DNA from: Perkinsus chesapeaki
Taxonomy: Eukaryota; Perkinsozoa; Perkinsida; Perkinsidae
Assembly: GCA_013115145.1 (NCBI GenBank)
Contig: JAAPAO010000039.1
Location: forward strand, 4,563 to 68,562
DNA length: 64,000 nt
Direction: 5' to 3'
The number at the start of each line of letters is the position of its first letter. Within the stretch, counting starts at the first letter, position 1. The notes below the pieces were generated by a model. The model was not told the DNA's origin, did not search any database, and saw only the letters and a list, made by a program, of their open reading frames with translations. Shown here piece after piece: positions 42,760 through 53,261 of this stretch. The translations under genes were made by a program, and so were the position numbers.

Positions 42760-45642
42760 ATGTTTCAAAAATATGACTATTTCGAGTACGAGCCCAGTGA
42801 AAGCTCATCTCGGAAATACTTCCGTCGGCTCACGTCCCTGGTTTACGTGATTGTCTTGGCAGCAATCGTGGGGGCTTCTCTGTGGAGTTGTCTGCAAACC
42901 TGGCTTGTCATCAACCACTCTTTATTTGCATCTATCCCGGCGGATGAGGTACTACTCCGGGGGAGTTCTGATGGAGCGAAAATTTTTTCGTCGACTTGTT
43001 GGTTTGTGTTCGGACTTTTACTCAACGGAACTCCTATTGACGAGCTTCATCAATAAATAGAAGGGCGATTGAAAGAAGTCCCGAGTTCAAATCCACGGTA
43101 GGATGTTTTTCTGTCAGTTAAATCGCCTGGCGTCCGATAGAGGTATTAATTTGTTCATTCCTGTTAACCCTCTCGGTATAATGAGTACAGTCGTAATATG
43201 TATGGCGGCGGTAGCTTGCGCCACTGGATTTGTGGGAGCAATTCAGCATCTCTCCCCGACTATAAGGTCAGTCAGCGGAAGGCTATTTCGGGGGTCCGTG
43301 GGAAATAGAACGCAGTTCTGGCCCAGAACTATTAAACAGTTCTCAGAACTCCTTGGCCTGAACTGGCCCAGAACTTCTGGGTAGACGCCGGCAGAGTTCT
43401 CAGTATCGCTTTCAGTGAGAATCGTACGTTTGACTATATTCGCACCAGGGGAATTTTCCACCTTTCAGGTCGTCCTTTTTTGTTCCACTCGCTGGACGTC
43501 TCGGGCAATCTCGGGGGTTACTGGCACTAACTGCGGTATTCGTCTTAGCCTCTCAGGGCAGGTTTTCAACATTCCGAACTCGAATATATGAAGTCACTTA
43601 CCGGCAGATTCAGAATTAACAGGATTCACATATGCGCACTCGAGGGAATTTTATCAAGCTGCTCCAGGATGACAATACGTCCACCTCATAAGATTACGGA
43701 AGACAATCTCTGTATTGCGGATTATCATATATGGGATATTGCAGAGTGTAGCGATTCTAACAAAATGGGCAAGCTAGGACATACAAGTGTGTCGTCAGCT
43801 TTCTCTCTGGTGTGGCAATGTGAATTGTATTATATGCATACATTACTCGTATAATATACAGCATAGTGATATATACTAGGAGATGATGGTCTTAGTCTTT
43901 GTCTATTCTTAGGAACACTCAACCCTATAAGTGTCTGCTACCGGCCTTCTATCTGCTATTTCTGGTATTCTTGGTTGTTGCTGGAGTCATGGTCTCAGGG
44001 ACTTGCTTTGGGATATCTGAGCTCGTCAAGGCTGCCGATTCCGATATAAAGCAGCAGGTGGGTTCGCGAAAATCTTCAAAGTTACTTGAAAAATCTCAGG
44101 AATTTGGTTTGTTAAGAGATGTGTTAGAAATGGTTCTTCGAGCTTGAAATATATAACCACAAAGATATCTTCGCGTTGAGAGAATTGTTTCCCAAGATGT
44201 TGGGGTGTCCAAAAATTTGCCGGAATCTTGCGGTGTTTTCCCGAGCTCTTTGTTAAATGGTTGGTGAGCAAGCGCATGTATTCCTCCAGAGAACCGGAAA
44301 GAGACATTGCGGATCTTGGGGGAAATCGTGTTGACAGATTGAGTTCCGGTTAATGGCATTTTTAGCTCAACCGAGCTGGCTCATTAAGTGGCGGACAAAT
44401 CACGGCCGATATCGCGGCCGATCTGGATAAGTGAGATACACCTTGCGGAATCCCGAGGGTGTACGAGTCGTCCTTAGGTTGGCTGGTCCATTGCTAATGT
44501 TATATAATATTCACAATTGTCAAGCAAGTAATGTCACGTGTTCATCCCCCTCGGTCGGGAAGATATCATGCTCGAAAGATGCTGGTGAGTTGTGTGACAG
44601 TCTTATCATATTATTTTCGTATTGCCGCGGGCCAATTTCCTCTGATATAATAATCTTCCATCACGGCGCATGGTTTCATTATATTTATGTTGTAATATTT
44701 TGCAATAATGATGCTAGAGTAGATTTCTTACGCTTGCGATTCTTGGATGGTCTGTCTGTGTAGCGTGGAGTTTTCTACCAGGATTCGGCCAACTAATAGT
44801 TGGCCTAGTAGAAAATCATCAGTACTATACTAGTATGTCCTAGTATGAAGAAGTTATTCAATCCAACTGTACTACTGTATTTACATTCGCTGCAGCTGTC
44901 ATCGGAGGCGCTTGAAATGCAAGCTTTTACTATTTCTCTCTCCATTCTATCCAAAGGCAAATGGACTTGTGCTCAGATCCGAATATAGTGTCCATTTTCA
45001 ACGAGGTGTGCTCAGCGCCTCCTCGCCTGGAGGGGGGCATGGCTCTGGGGTTGACGAGCTGCACGACGTGCATCAACAAATACGGACCCAGCCCGGCATC
45101 TGAGGTAGGTCGTGATTTCATCATCAGCTATGAAGAAATATAGATAGCGAGTATTTGATAACCCGAGCAATTGTCTAGGTAGTTCATTTCATTGTAAGCA
45201 ATTTTCTGAACCCGATCTCCGCAGCATCATGATTAGCGCATGCTCTGTATAGCACTGTAACTCTGTACTACAGAGTCTGTAGTTCAAATCTTTTTTCAGG
45301 TAATCTGTTTATGTAGCTCTCAAGTGAAGATGTGGATAGATGCAGTGAGCCCTAAGGAAAGGGAAGTGTGGGTTAGGACGGCCTTCATCAACGTTATCAT
45401 CGCTGCACTTTGTGCCGCGTTATTGATTGCCTGGATCATTCGAAGGGTAGGCGGAAGCGTTCTGGTCTATAGCTTATCTGACATTTTCATTTCTAGAAGG
45501 CATGCCGGGGAAAACCACCTCTTTCATATTTCCCAGTTCAGGAATAAAAAAATTAATCGAATTCATCTTGGATCCCGGAGTTCTTAAGTTGATTTCCTTC
45601 ATCTAGGTTGCCTGTCCCACAGCTCTACAGAGGTCTTCTTGA
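42760..45642 (+). CDS. Four-TM tetraspanin-like membrane protein, copy 1, multi-exon
   Basis: I do not recognise the family by sequence. Exons read: 42760-42948 (start; TM1 LVYVIVLAAIVGASLW), 43118-43266 (FIPVNPLGIMSTVVICMAAVACATG, TM2), 43913-44057 (CLLPAFYLLFLVFLVVAGVMV, TM3), an unresolved piece between 44058 and 44477, 44478-44584 (Cys-rich loop: NCQASNVTCSS, KISCSKDA), 44977-45104 (VCSAPPRLEGG, LTSCTTCINKYG), 45300-45446 (VICLCSSQVKMW; TM4 FINVIIAALCAALLIAWII), 45607-45642 (last exon, stop). Three closely spaced TMs, a large Cys-containing loop and a fourth TM give a tetraspanin-like topology, but the diagnostic CCG motif is absent. The next gene is its paralogue with identical exon lengths for three exons. 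Confidence 0.75.
43040..43099 (+). other. tRNA-like sequence in intron 1 of the first 4-TM gene
   Basis: Plus strand: 5' TCCTATTGACGAGCTTC, then GTCCCGAGTTCAAATCCACGGTAGGAT, with a good B box (GAGTTCAAATCC) and a short 5'-TCCTA/TAGGA-3' acceptor-like pairing. It ends about 18 bp before the 3' splice site at 43117. Confidence 0.45.
44771..44816. repeat. Imperfect inverted repeat in a 4-TM gene intron
   Basis: TTTTCTAC ... GGCCAACTA, then TAGTTGGCC ... GTAGAAAA. The inner arms GGCCAACTA/TAGTTGGCC are exact and the outer arms TTTTCTAC/GTAGAAAA are exact, with a small asymmetric gap between. It can form a hairpin in DNA or pre-mRNA. Confidence 0.85.
45226..45290 (+). other. tRNA-like sequence ending next to a 3' splice site
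   Basis: Plus strand: an A-box-like ATGATTAGCGCATGC, a perfect 5-bp anticodon-type stem ACTCT/AGAGT around a 7-nt loop GTACTAC, and the B-box-like GTAGTTCAAATC. The T and acceptor stems are lost. It is followed by TTTTTTCAG, the acceptor of the TM4 exon at 45300. Confidence 0.5.
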
Positions 45643-46486
45643 CCTCGATTTGCAGCTGCCTATGTCTTCAACTTGTTCAACATTTCTTCCTGATGATGAA
45701 GAATATTTTGCTTTGGCTTTTCTAATGACGTAATTGGTATAATGTTGCGTTATTAAATATAATGATTTTGGAGATCGGTTCGTTGGTAAAATAAATACTG
45801 AGGAGTTCTTCAGTTGACGGTGACGTACAGTAATGGAACATTCGTTGGTGTTCCCCAGCCAGTTCCGAGACTTCATCCCCGTATCATGTCCTCAGGGCTG
45901 AGGATTAGAAAAAACCACCACCGACACTTGGCGGAGAGTTCCCCTTTTGTCGAAGTAATGTGTAGATGATGAGTGTGTATATGTTCCCAGCAATGACAAG
46001 GACGCGGTGTGATGGTAATTGAGTAACACTGTAATTACCAAGTAGTGATACTGGAGAAACATATTAAGACTGTGGTGCACAGACTTAGTATTCTAACATC
46101 CGGAGACAGAGCTGAAGAAAGATATTGTGTTAAGACGACATTACACAGAACAGTGCCGTATCCTGCACAGCGGAATATATTGACGTTGCCGGGCTTTGGA
46201 AGTCTGATGCTAAATTGTATGAAGACTTATATGATACTGATTTATAAAACTGATACTGAATAGTGAAACTGCTCATGGCATTCTGAACCATAGTATGTAG
46301 ATGTTGTATGTAGCATCATCACACAGGAGCCGCGTTTTCTTCCAGGCTCGGCCAGCCTTGTGCTCTCCATTTACCGATCTCATAAATTCAAATAGAGCCA
46401 TGATGGAGCTGCGGGAGCGGGAGGGGGTATGAAGGGTGTCCAGTGATATCTACAATATTGGTATTCAGTATAAGTTATTATTCTGC
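45643..46486. other. Spacer between the two 4-TM genes
   Basis: About 840 bp with no convincing coding frame. It should contain the end of the first 4-TM transcript and the promoter of the second. Confidence 0.4.
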
Positions 46487-49375
46487 ATGGCTCTCGAGTT
46501 GATAGCAAGGACCAATCGATGGTCGATGACCTGCTCGATTTGGTCTTTTCTGTATGTTATATTTCTTGTACTTTTCGCAGCATTTGCGATCTACTCAACA
46601 GCGTACACTTGTGTGAATGCCAAGGAGTCAATTGTCACGCATGTGAGCCCTCAACAGGTGAGACGTCTCAATGTGAAGTAGAATTATGAATCTGATATAT
46701 ATAACACTGAAATGTTATTGGTATATTTGATCCTAATATAATAGTAATGAGTGAACTAAACATTTATTATTCAATAATAAGATAATGATTATTCGATAAT
46801 AATAGAACTATAATTTCATAATAACGCAGAAGGACTAGTTGACTACACCTGTGGATCTACCGATGGGTACAAATATAACTATTATCATTCGACTGTATCA
46901 TACGCGTCGATGCATCCGAGCTCGAACCGTGCTCGACGAGCAGTGCTCGTGGAAAGTCATGGAGTGGTTTCTAACAGAAAAATCGTAGCTTCTGCGCAAA
47001 TTGAATAGAAAGTATGTCCCCAGAGATATAATGGAGCGTATGTGGCTTTTGGAAAGATACCGTACTGTCGGAATTTCGGTAAAGTATCCCCAGCGTAATG
47101 GTGAATTTGTGTCTGACTAATTGCTCGATTCTCAGTTAATGGATCTGGCCGCCCATCTTGGCGTAGCAATCTTTCTCCCTGTTAATCCAGTAAGAGCGTC
47201 CTGGGTTGTGGCGATAATAATAGCTATTATCCTCCCCATCGCTGCAGTATTTGGTATCATATACCATTGCAGCTCGACAGTGAGGTGAGAAGGGAACGAT
47301 ACTCCGTGTGTGGTAGAGGGAGATGATTTTGGGGAGATGTCTAACAGACCATTTATTCTGCTTTCGGCCACCCACTTTTCCACGGTCTTCAAAACTCCTT
47401 TGAAGCGTGGTGATGATTAATCAATTATTCGAATTGGCCCAACTGATCTCTCTAAAAGCACCAACCTATTTGATCCGATTATGCGACGGAATTCTCGTTG
47501 AATGCGTCCTCGTTCCTTCAATTTCCTCCGGAAGCCGACACTGAATTTTGGAAGGGACAGAAACACATCTGAATCTCCTTTGCAGCTGCTCTCTGAAGTT
47601 CTAGTCGATCCTCGAGAATCCCTACGTTCCGGCACTACATCTTTAGATCCACGAAGCCCTGGAAGTATATCGTCGGTGGTACCTTCTGGGGCCTCCTGCT
47701 CCTCACTTTCGTTGGCGCCCTGTTGGTGGGCGGCACAGGCATCGGTATGTCGATTATTGGCAAGCTCAGCATGGAGGAAATTCAACGCGTGGTGAGTTGA
47801 CGGCAGTCCGCTGCTCGGGCGGCGGCGGCGGAGGTGTTTGTCAGATTGAAGAGCATCCGGATATTGCTTTGGCTCTGATAACTCTGAGGCTCATCAAGGA
47901 TTATCACGTCACGATTCCGTAAGTTCAAGCATGGCTTTCTCCTCAACCCGTCCGTAGACGGGATCTTCTGGCAAAGCGTCAAAACGCCGCACTGTTAGAA
48001 ATAGCTCGTTCAGCCTCAAGATTGAGATTGCGACTATTTTCCTTGATAACACGGTTACCTGCGGACATTCTAGGTCTCCGCAGCTCCGCAATTTATCCAT
48101 CGAAACGAGCCGTTCGGTAAGAAAAATTAAATCACAAATTCAGACATGTGCATGAAATGATACCATGCTTTGAGGACCTCAGCAATGAGCGATGTTTACT
48201 TCTATGAGATTCACTTTTGTCTTCGGTTTCATACTGTAAAACAGTGAGACTAGAACTGGAACTACGACAATTGTGCAGCGACGTAACGCGCAAGCTTCCA
48301 CCGGCTGTTTTTTGTGACAATATTATTTGTTATATTAATAAGATATTAATACTTTCTCTTAATTCATAATATTGCTTTGTATTTCTGGAAAAGTACCGCT
48401 CTGGTAGTAGCACTGTCGATACGGCGTTATTTCTACAACAAGCACTTTCAAATTAATGCAATTGCAACGTAGCAAAGATTAATACATTGTCGACGTTACT
48501 TTATTAAACGGCATTATGCGGCATGTGTGTAGTGATAAGAGGGCATAATTTACGCCCTCTTATCGCCGCACATCCATGTCACTGGTATATGCGTTGTGCA
48601 ATGGTAACATAGGAAGCCCTTTTCAGAGTTGAGGAGCTCGAAAAGGTCGTGGAAAGATTCACTGAGGCACGCTGCAGTTCATACCCTTTGGGCATCACCT
48701 GCTCAAGGCCCCTCATTCGAGAGATCAAGTGCACCGGGCTGGATGGTGAGGCGTCTGAAGCCGGGAGTGGTCGCTGCATAGCTCCTCTCAGACCTATCCG
48801 AGCAGTTTTCAGACGTTATCACTGCAGTGTGCTCGACGGTTCCCTCGGTTGAAGGATTTCCGCTACAACAAAGAGACTGTGCAGCATGTCTGGAGTTGGT
48901 TGGTCCTTCAGAAGTCTCCAATGTGAGGGTTGGGTTTTGAACAGCCGTCTTGAGAGCAATTTCGGCAGTGCTTCGTTTTTGGTGGAACTTACCTCGCCAA
49001 CTTCTCTTCTACAAAAAGAATAAAAAACCTTTCCCGTCGTCGACTTGTCTTTTATGAAGAAGGAATAAAAACATCACTTCTGGTCCAGCAGCAGTCCTTT
49101 CCCGACTTCTGCCGCGTTGCTGTCCACAAGGAGGCTGATGTCTCCAAGCAAATCTCCATCAGCTTTGAAGTTCCTTGCCACGGACTAACGTTGAACATCT
49201 TCAAATTTTCCAGGTTCTCTGTGCCTGCACCTCGCAACTTCGCGTATGGCTACAAGCCTTTTCAGCGGAGGACCAGCGAGAGTGGATGATAATTGGCGTT
49301 CAGAACGCGGTCATCTCCGGGATAGCTCTCACAGTTCTCGTATCTTGGACAGTCTGGCAGGTATCTACCGGGTAG
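46487..49375 (+). CDS. Four-TM tetraspanin-like membrane protein, copy 2, multi-exon
   Basis: Paralogue of 42760-45642. Exons read: start to 46657 (TM1 FLYVIFLVLFAAFAIYST), 47136-47284 (149 bp, FLPVNPVRASWVVAIIIAII, TM2), 47647-47791 (145 bp, YIVGGTFWGLLLLTFVGALLV, TM3), 47845-47918 (IEEHPDIALALITLRLI), 48627 to about 48747 (VEELEKVVERF, RCSSYPLGITCS, IKCTGLD), 48792-48922 (AVCSTVPSVEG, RDCAACLELVG), 49214-49360 (147 bp, VLCACTSQLRVWLQAF; TM4 VISGIALTVLVSWTVW). The exon sizes 149, 145 and 147 are identical to those of copy 1, and the pattern FxPVNP before TM2 and xCxCxSQxxxW before TM4 is shared. Start uncertain (ATG at 46487 or an upstream exon). The stop at 49373-49375 may lie in an intron, because copy 1 has a short extra last exon. 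Function unknown. Confidence 0.75.
48534..48564. repeat. 11-bp perfect inverted repeat (hairpin)
   Basis: GATAAGAGGGC, a 9-nt loop, then GCCCTCTTATC. It lies in an intron of the second 4-TM gene about 60 bp before an exon. It could be a hairpin affecting splicing, or a small insertion trace. Confidence 0.9.
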
Positions 49376-51650
49376 ATTCTACCCCCGCACCCCGTGTCTC
49401 TGAATCGCCTCTTTTCACTTGTGTAGCGCTGGGGGCATGTTTGTCGTGGTGTGGTATAGGGGGACGTGAAATCAGTAAGGGGAGTTGCTAATAGTTATAT
49501 TTCACCGTAGAGCGGCTTAGGACGCCAGAATTGGAAGGAATTTAGACCAATGGAAGCCAGTGAGACATCGATTACTGATATTCTGGCTCGCTTTACTACC
49601 TCTGTGATGCTTCAGTGAAGTGGCGGTTTCATGGTGGATTTTAGTGGCACACCTGAAATTCATCATCTTCGAAGTCCTAAGTTCTTGGTAGCCCTTTGGG
49701 TAATCCTCTTACATTCCTTCGTTCCGGACTATCGATCACTCTATAAGCGCCGTGAACAGTTATCGGTTATGGGAAGGAGTTGGATAGTTACTGTAGGAGT
49801 GTGTTTGTTACCATTGCGGAAACGTGGGCCATACAGTATTGTTCATCGATCTGTCAAACTACCAGTCTGACGATGGAGAACGTATTCCTTCTCCTTACTC
49901 CTTTTCTTCACCTCTTTAGTGCGTAATAGGTTTGGGACCAGCAAAGAGATGAATCCAATCTAATATGACTGTTTGTTAAAAAGTATTTTTTTCTCCATGC
50001 GTGCTTTTCCCCTAAAATTCACCGGCGCATCGGCAGAATAAGCTTGCATAGGTTGCGGAGATTTTTCTTGTTCATTTTTTATTCAGATATGGCATCGGCG
50101 GCAACTCCAAGAAGGTGGCTGGCATCGCAAACTCAGTACCTTCACTTGAGTGTATTTAAATTATATTTATTTCTGTGCTTTGTTGTAGAAGACGTATGTG
50201 ATTGATTTCATTTTCATTGTCCTACCTTTGGGTTGTCAGTTTGAACAGTGATGAACTGCAATGCTTGAGTGGACGCATCACTACCGGCACTCTCCAACAG
50301 CAACACTGTTGCTTGTTTACCGTGCAGATTCGTGGAAAACCTTCCAAGGATTGTAGCCGATGTCAAAAGAGTTTGCTGAAACTCTTCACTGAATGTGAAC
50401 GCTATGAACTTGAAAGATACACAGAAAGGATTGTGTCATGTCGCACTCACAGCGTAGGATACGGTCTCACCAAAGAATCCCTTCGAAGCTTGGCTGGTGC
50501 GACGTTACCTGGCAATGCAATACAGCTTAGTGAACTTTGTAAGGTCATTAATTAGATTATCGAAGTTGGATAACACCTGAACAAAGAGACAGCGAAACGA
50601 AACCACAGTATCGATCCAGTCGAGGGTGTTGCTGGCTGCCACCTCCAGAGAAGTACGAGCATCGCGCGTGTAGAGTCTACATGATAGTGTCCTCCTTGGC
50701 AATAAGTCCTTGCACCAGAGAGTTGTGGAATGGCAGTTAGTATATCGCACGCAACCGGAAATGGCAATCGTTACGCATCAGACGGCTCAACTCGACTCGG
50801 CTCCCTTCACTTGCGCAGACATAGCTCAGCACGCCGGAGGGGAAAAGTATCCTTCACAGGAGCCACGCGGTGCAAGTTAAATTACGACGCAAGTAGCCCG
50901 GGGATCAATTCTCATAACAATCAAGATAATGCTGAGTGGCACTTACTAAGTGCTGTCCCTTGGGTTCATTTCTCAACCTGCGATCGGTGTTATCGGTGAC
51001 CTGCCTAGGACATGCGTGCTGTCCCCAAGAAGCGAAGTATCAATTCGTTGCCGGGTGTGTCTCCGATTATCTCCACTACTCCAAGTTTTCTAGACGCATA
51101 TGTTAATGACTATTATCGAAGGCAGTGATCTTGAATATCCAAATTGTTCCAGAGTCCGGAATCCAGAGTTATGACGAATTTTGGCACGCCGTTACTCTGC
51201 AGTGATCAAGATCCAGTCTGAGTGGTCCTGACCTATGAGATCGGTCCTCCTCGTCTCTTAAAGAAAGATATATAGATGGGTCAAACGAATCAAAAAGCAA
51301 GGCGAAGTATCTTCCACTGGCACCTTAGATCCGCGAATCACATCGTGTGACATCCGAGATGGGCATGCGTGCGTGACAGGGAGGGGGATTTGTTTGATTG
51401 CTTATCAATTACATCTATAATAGATGGTCTATTTCTGAGCTGTAGAAACCGACGCATGCCACTTCCGTTCCTTCTACTTTACCCGCTTCAGTGAATCACA
51501 AGACGAAAAACGAGCCAATGATTTCACTTGTGATAGAGCACACTTACTTTTCGAAGAAGCGTGTAGATGGTTTATTCGGCCTTATCAACTCTATCACCGA
51601 CGTTACCTTTTCCCCTGTTTGTGTCAGCTTCCCGTAAAGTATCAATCTCA
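49376..51650. other. Long stretch with no resolved gene
   Basis: Contains one exon-like frame on the plus strand (50202-50555, described separately) and otherwise only short frames. No RNA gene, repeat array or mobile element recognised. Confidence 0.4.
50202..50555 (+). CDS. Possible Cys-containing exon or small gene
   Basis: An open frame of 117 codons without its own ATG (it begins at TTG), so it would be an exon rather than a whole gene. A plausible acceptor (GTGCAG) precedes IRGKPSKDCSRCQKS, after which the sequence is hydrophilic and protein-like (LFTECERYELERYTERIVSC). No family recognised. It could be chance. Confidence 0.3.
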   Translation: MISFSLSYLWVVSLNSDELQCLSGRITTGTLQQQHCCLFTVQIRGKPSKDCSRCQKSLLKLFTECERYELERYTERIVSCRTHSVGYGLTKESLRSLAGATLPGNAIQLSELCKVIN

Positions 51651-51806
51651 ATGCGTTTCATCTACTACGGTATTATGATGGTGATTGTATCTATGTTCGA
51701 TGCTGGAATTGTAGAGGCCTGCGATCCTAATGATATTCTCCCGTGTCCTGCCGGCTTCATTTGTACGAAGCAATTCGGAGACAGATACATATGCGTTAGA
51801 GTGTGA
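51651..51806 (+). CDS. Small secreted cysteine-containing peptide (51 aa)
   Basis: ATG at 51651. Residues 1 to about 23 are a strong signal peptide (MRFIYYGIMMVIVSMFDAGI, cleavage near VEA). The mature part of about 28 residues has four cysteines in the pattern C-x7-C-x5-C-x9-C (CDPNDILPCPAGFIC ... YICVRV), enough for two disulfides. I do not recognise the family. The size and layout fit a secreted Cys-rich peptide such as an inhibitor or small effector, but no function can be assigned. It is isolated, with no duplicated neighbour. Confidence 0.55.
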   Translation: MRFIYYGIMMVIVSMFDAGIVEACDPNDILPCPAGFICTKQFGDRYICVRV

Positions 51807-53261
51807 TTGGACACAACCATTGATCGTCTTTGCTGTATAACTGCGTTTTGGTCGCCTTTCCCCAGTAGACTTCCATCGCAGTCGGTCTCTGTACAGTGGA
51901 AGGCCTCTTCCACTGATCCCTACTTTCCGTCTACTCTGCACAGAGCTGCACGAAATGGTCTGGTTCCACGAAACCACTTAGGACCATCAAACATACTAAG
52001 TATCATCGTCATTAGTCCACGCACTCGAGTGCTTATAATATACGGAGTTGAGTTACAATGAGTGCGTGGGTAATTAAGTAACGCCACAGTTAAAGGACTT
52101 CCGATACGAATTGTGTAAACGAAGACAAGATATATAAGTTGTATCATATAGCTCATGAACGATAGGCGAGAGCAAGGTTAGTTTCCTCGTATCCACAAGG
52201 GCTCACAAGAAACTGGTTTAGTCTAGTCGATCCACTGAACTTCGAAAAGGGTATTCCCGATGCCGTTTTCCCAGGGACACCAAACACAACGAGTCAAATG
52301 TTGTTAGTCAAGATGTCGAACGTCCTTGTTGCAGGTCCCATCGGAATATAAAGTGGCTTTCTGAGAAAAGCTGGGGACATTCGGAACGTAGACTTGTCGT
52401 ATCAGGCCTTGTTTGCTCTTTGCACGTGCGTGTATGTGGATAATGTCAATAACAATCACTTACAACTTGGTCGTTTCAGCAGATCGCAATGTATATCGAC
52501 CGTTGGTAGATACAGGTATATCGCCTCCCTGGGAGACGATAGGACCTAGGGCCTATGCCTCATGTAACTGACATTGCGTGATGAGGGATCATCAGTGAAG
52601 CCACCCGTGTCCGAGGCATCACTGTTGCATGACACACTGGATCTAGGATAGTCCCGCGATTCTCCGTTTTCCTTCAGGGAAGCGGGCCTCCATCGCAATA
52701 CAGGTATGCAACCCTCTCAGAGGCTAGACAGGATAGGCTAACCCCTTCGGCGGTGGATTGCAAAACTGCGTTTCGCGGTGTCTACAACTTACAGTATGCA
52801 TGCTCGTGAATGTTATAGCGGTTGATCAGTCCTCTTGAACCGACTCCGATTCGAGCCTGGGCCAACAGCCTGTGTACACAATGTGGAACTCACGGGTGAG
52901 CCAGAGGCGTTTTATACGAAGTTGTGACATGTCTTGGACTCTAATTTTCTAAATGACACCAAACGAACTCGGCAGCCTCAACTTCCAACAATGCAAGTTC
53001 GACAATGGTTGGTGAGGGGAGACTTATCGTATCCGGAATTTCTGGCTTTCTCTGAAAAAGACTGAATTGGCACTTCATGGCCCCATTGAGATAGTGTCGT
53101 GGTTACCAAGCAAGTATTATTCATTTTATCATTCCTCGTGTTATTAAATATCATTGCTTGTTTATCGTCATTCACTCTCTTTTCTCTCCCCCTAAGACTG
53201 GATCTAGCACAACTTTGTGGCGGTACAGGAAACACCAGATTGAAGCATATTCAACTGCTGC
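51807..53261. other. Long stretch with no resolved gene
   Basis: About 1.45 kb between the small secreted peptide and the 3' end of the DP1/Yop1 gene. A B-box-like GGCTCGAATC occurs on the minus strand near 52850. No convincing coding frame. Confidence 0.4.

Noticed and set aside
48074-48116. Extra exon of the second 4-TM gene (SPQLRNLSIETSRS)
   Set aside because: It breaks the phase of the following loop exon, while skipping it keeps the frame.
49085-49165. Extra exon of the second 4-TM gene (FPDFCRVAVHKEADVSKQI)
   Set aside because: Not required for frame and absent from the paralogue; left out for lack of support.
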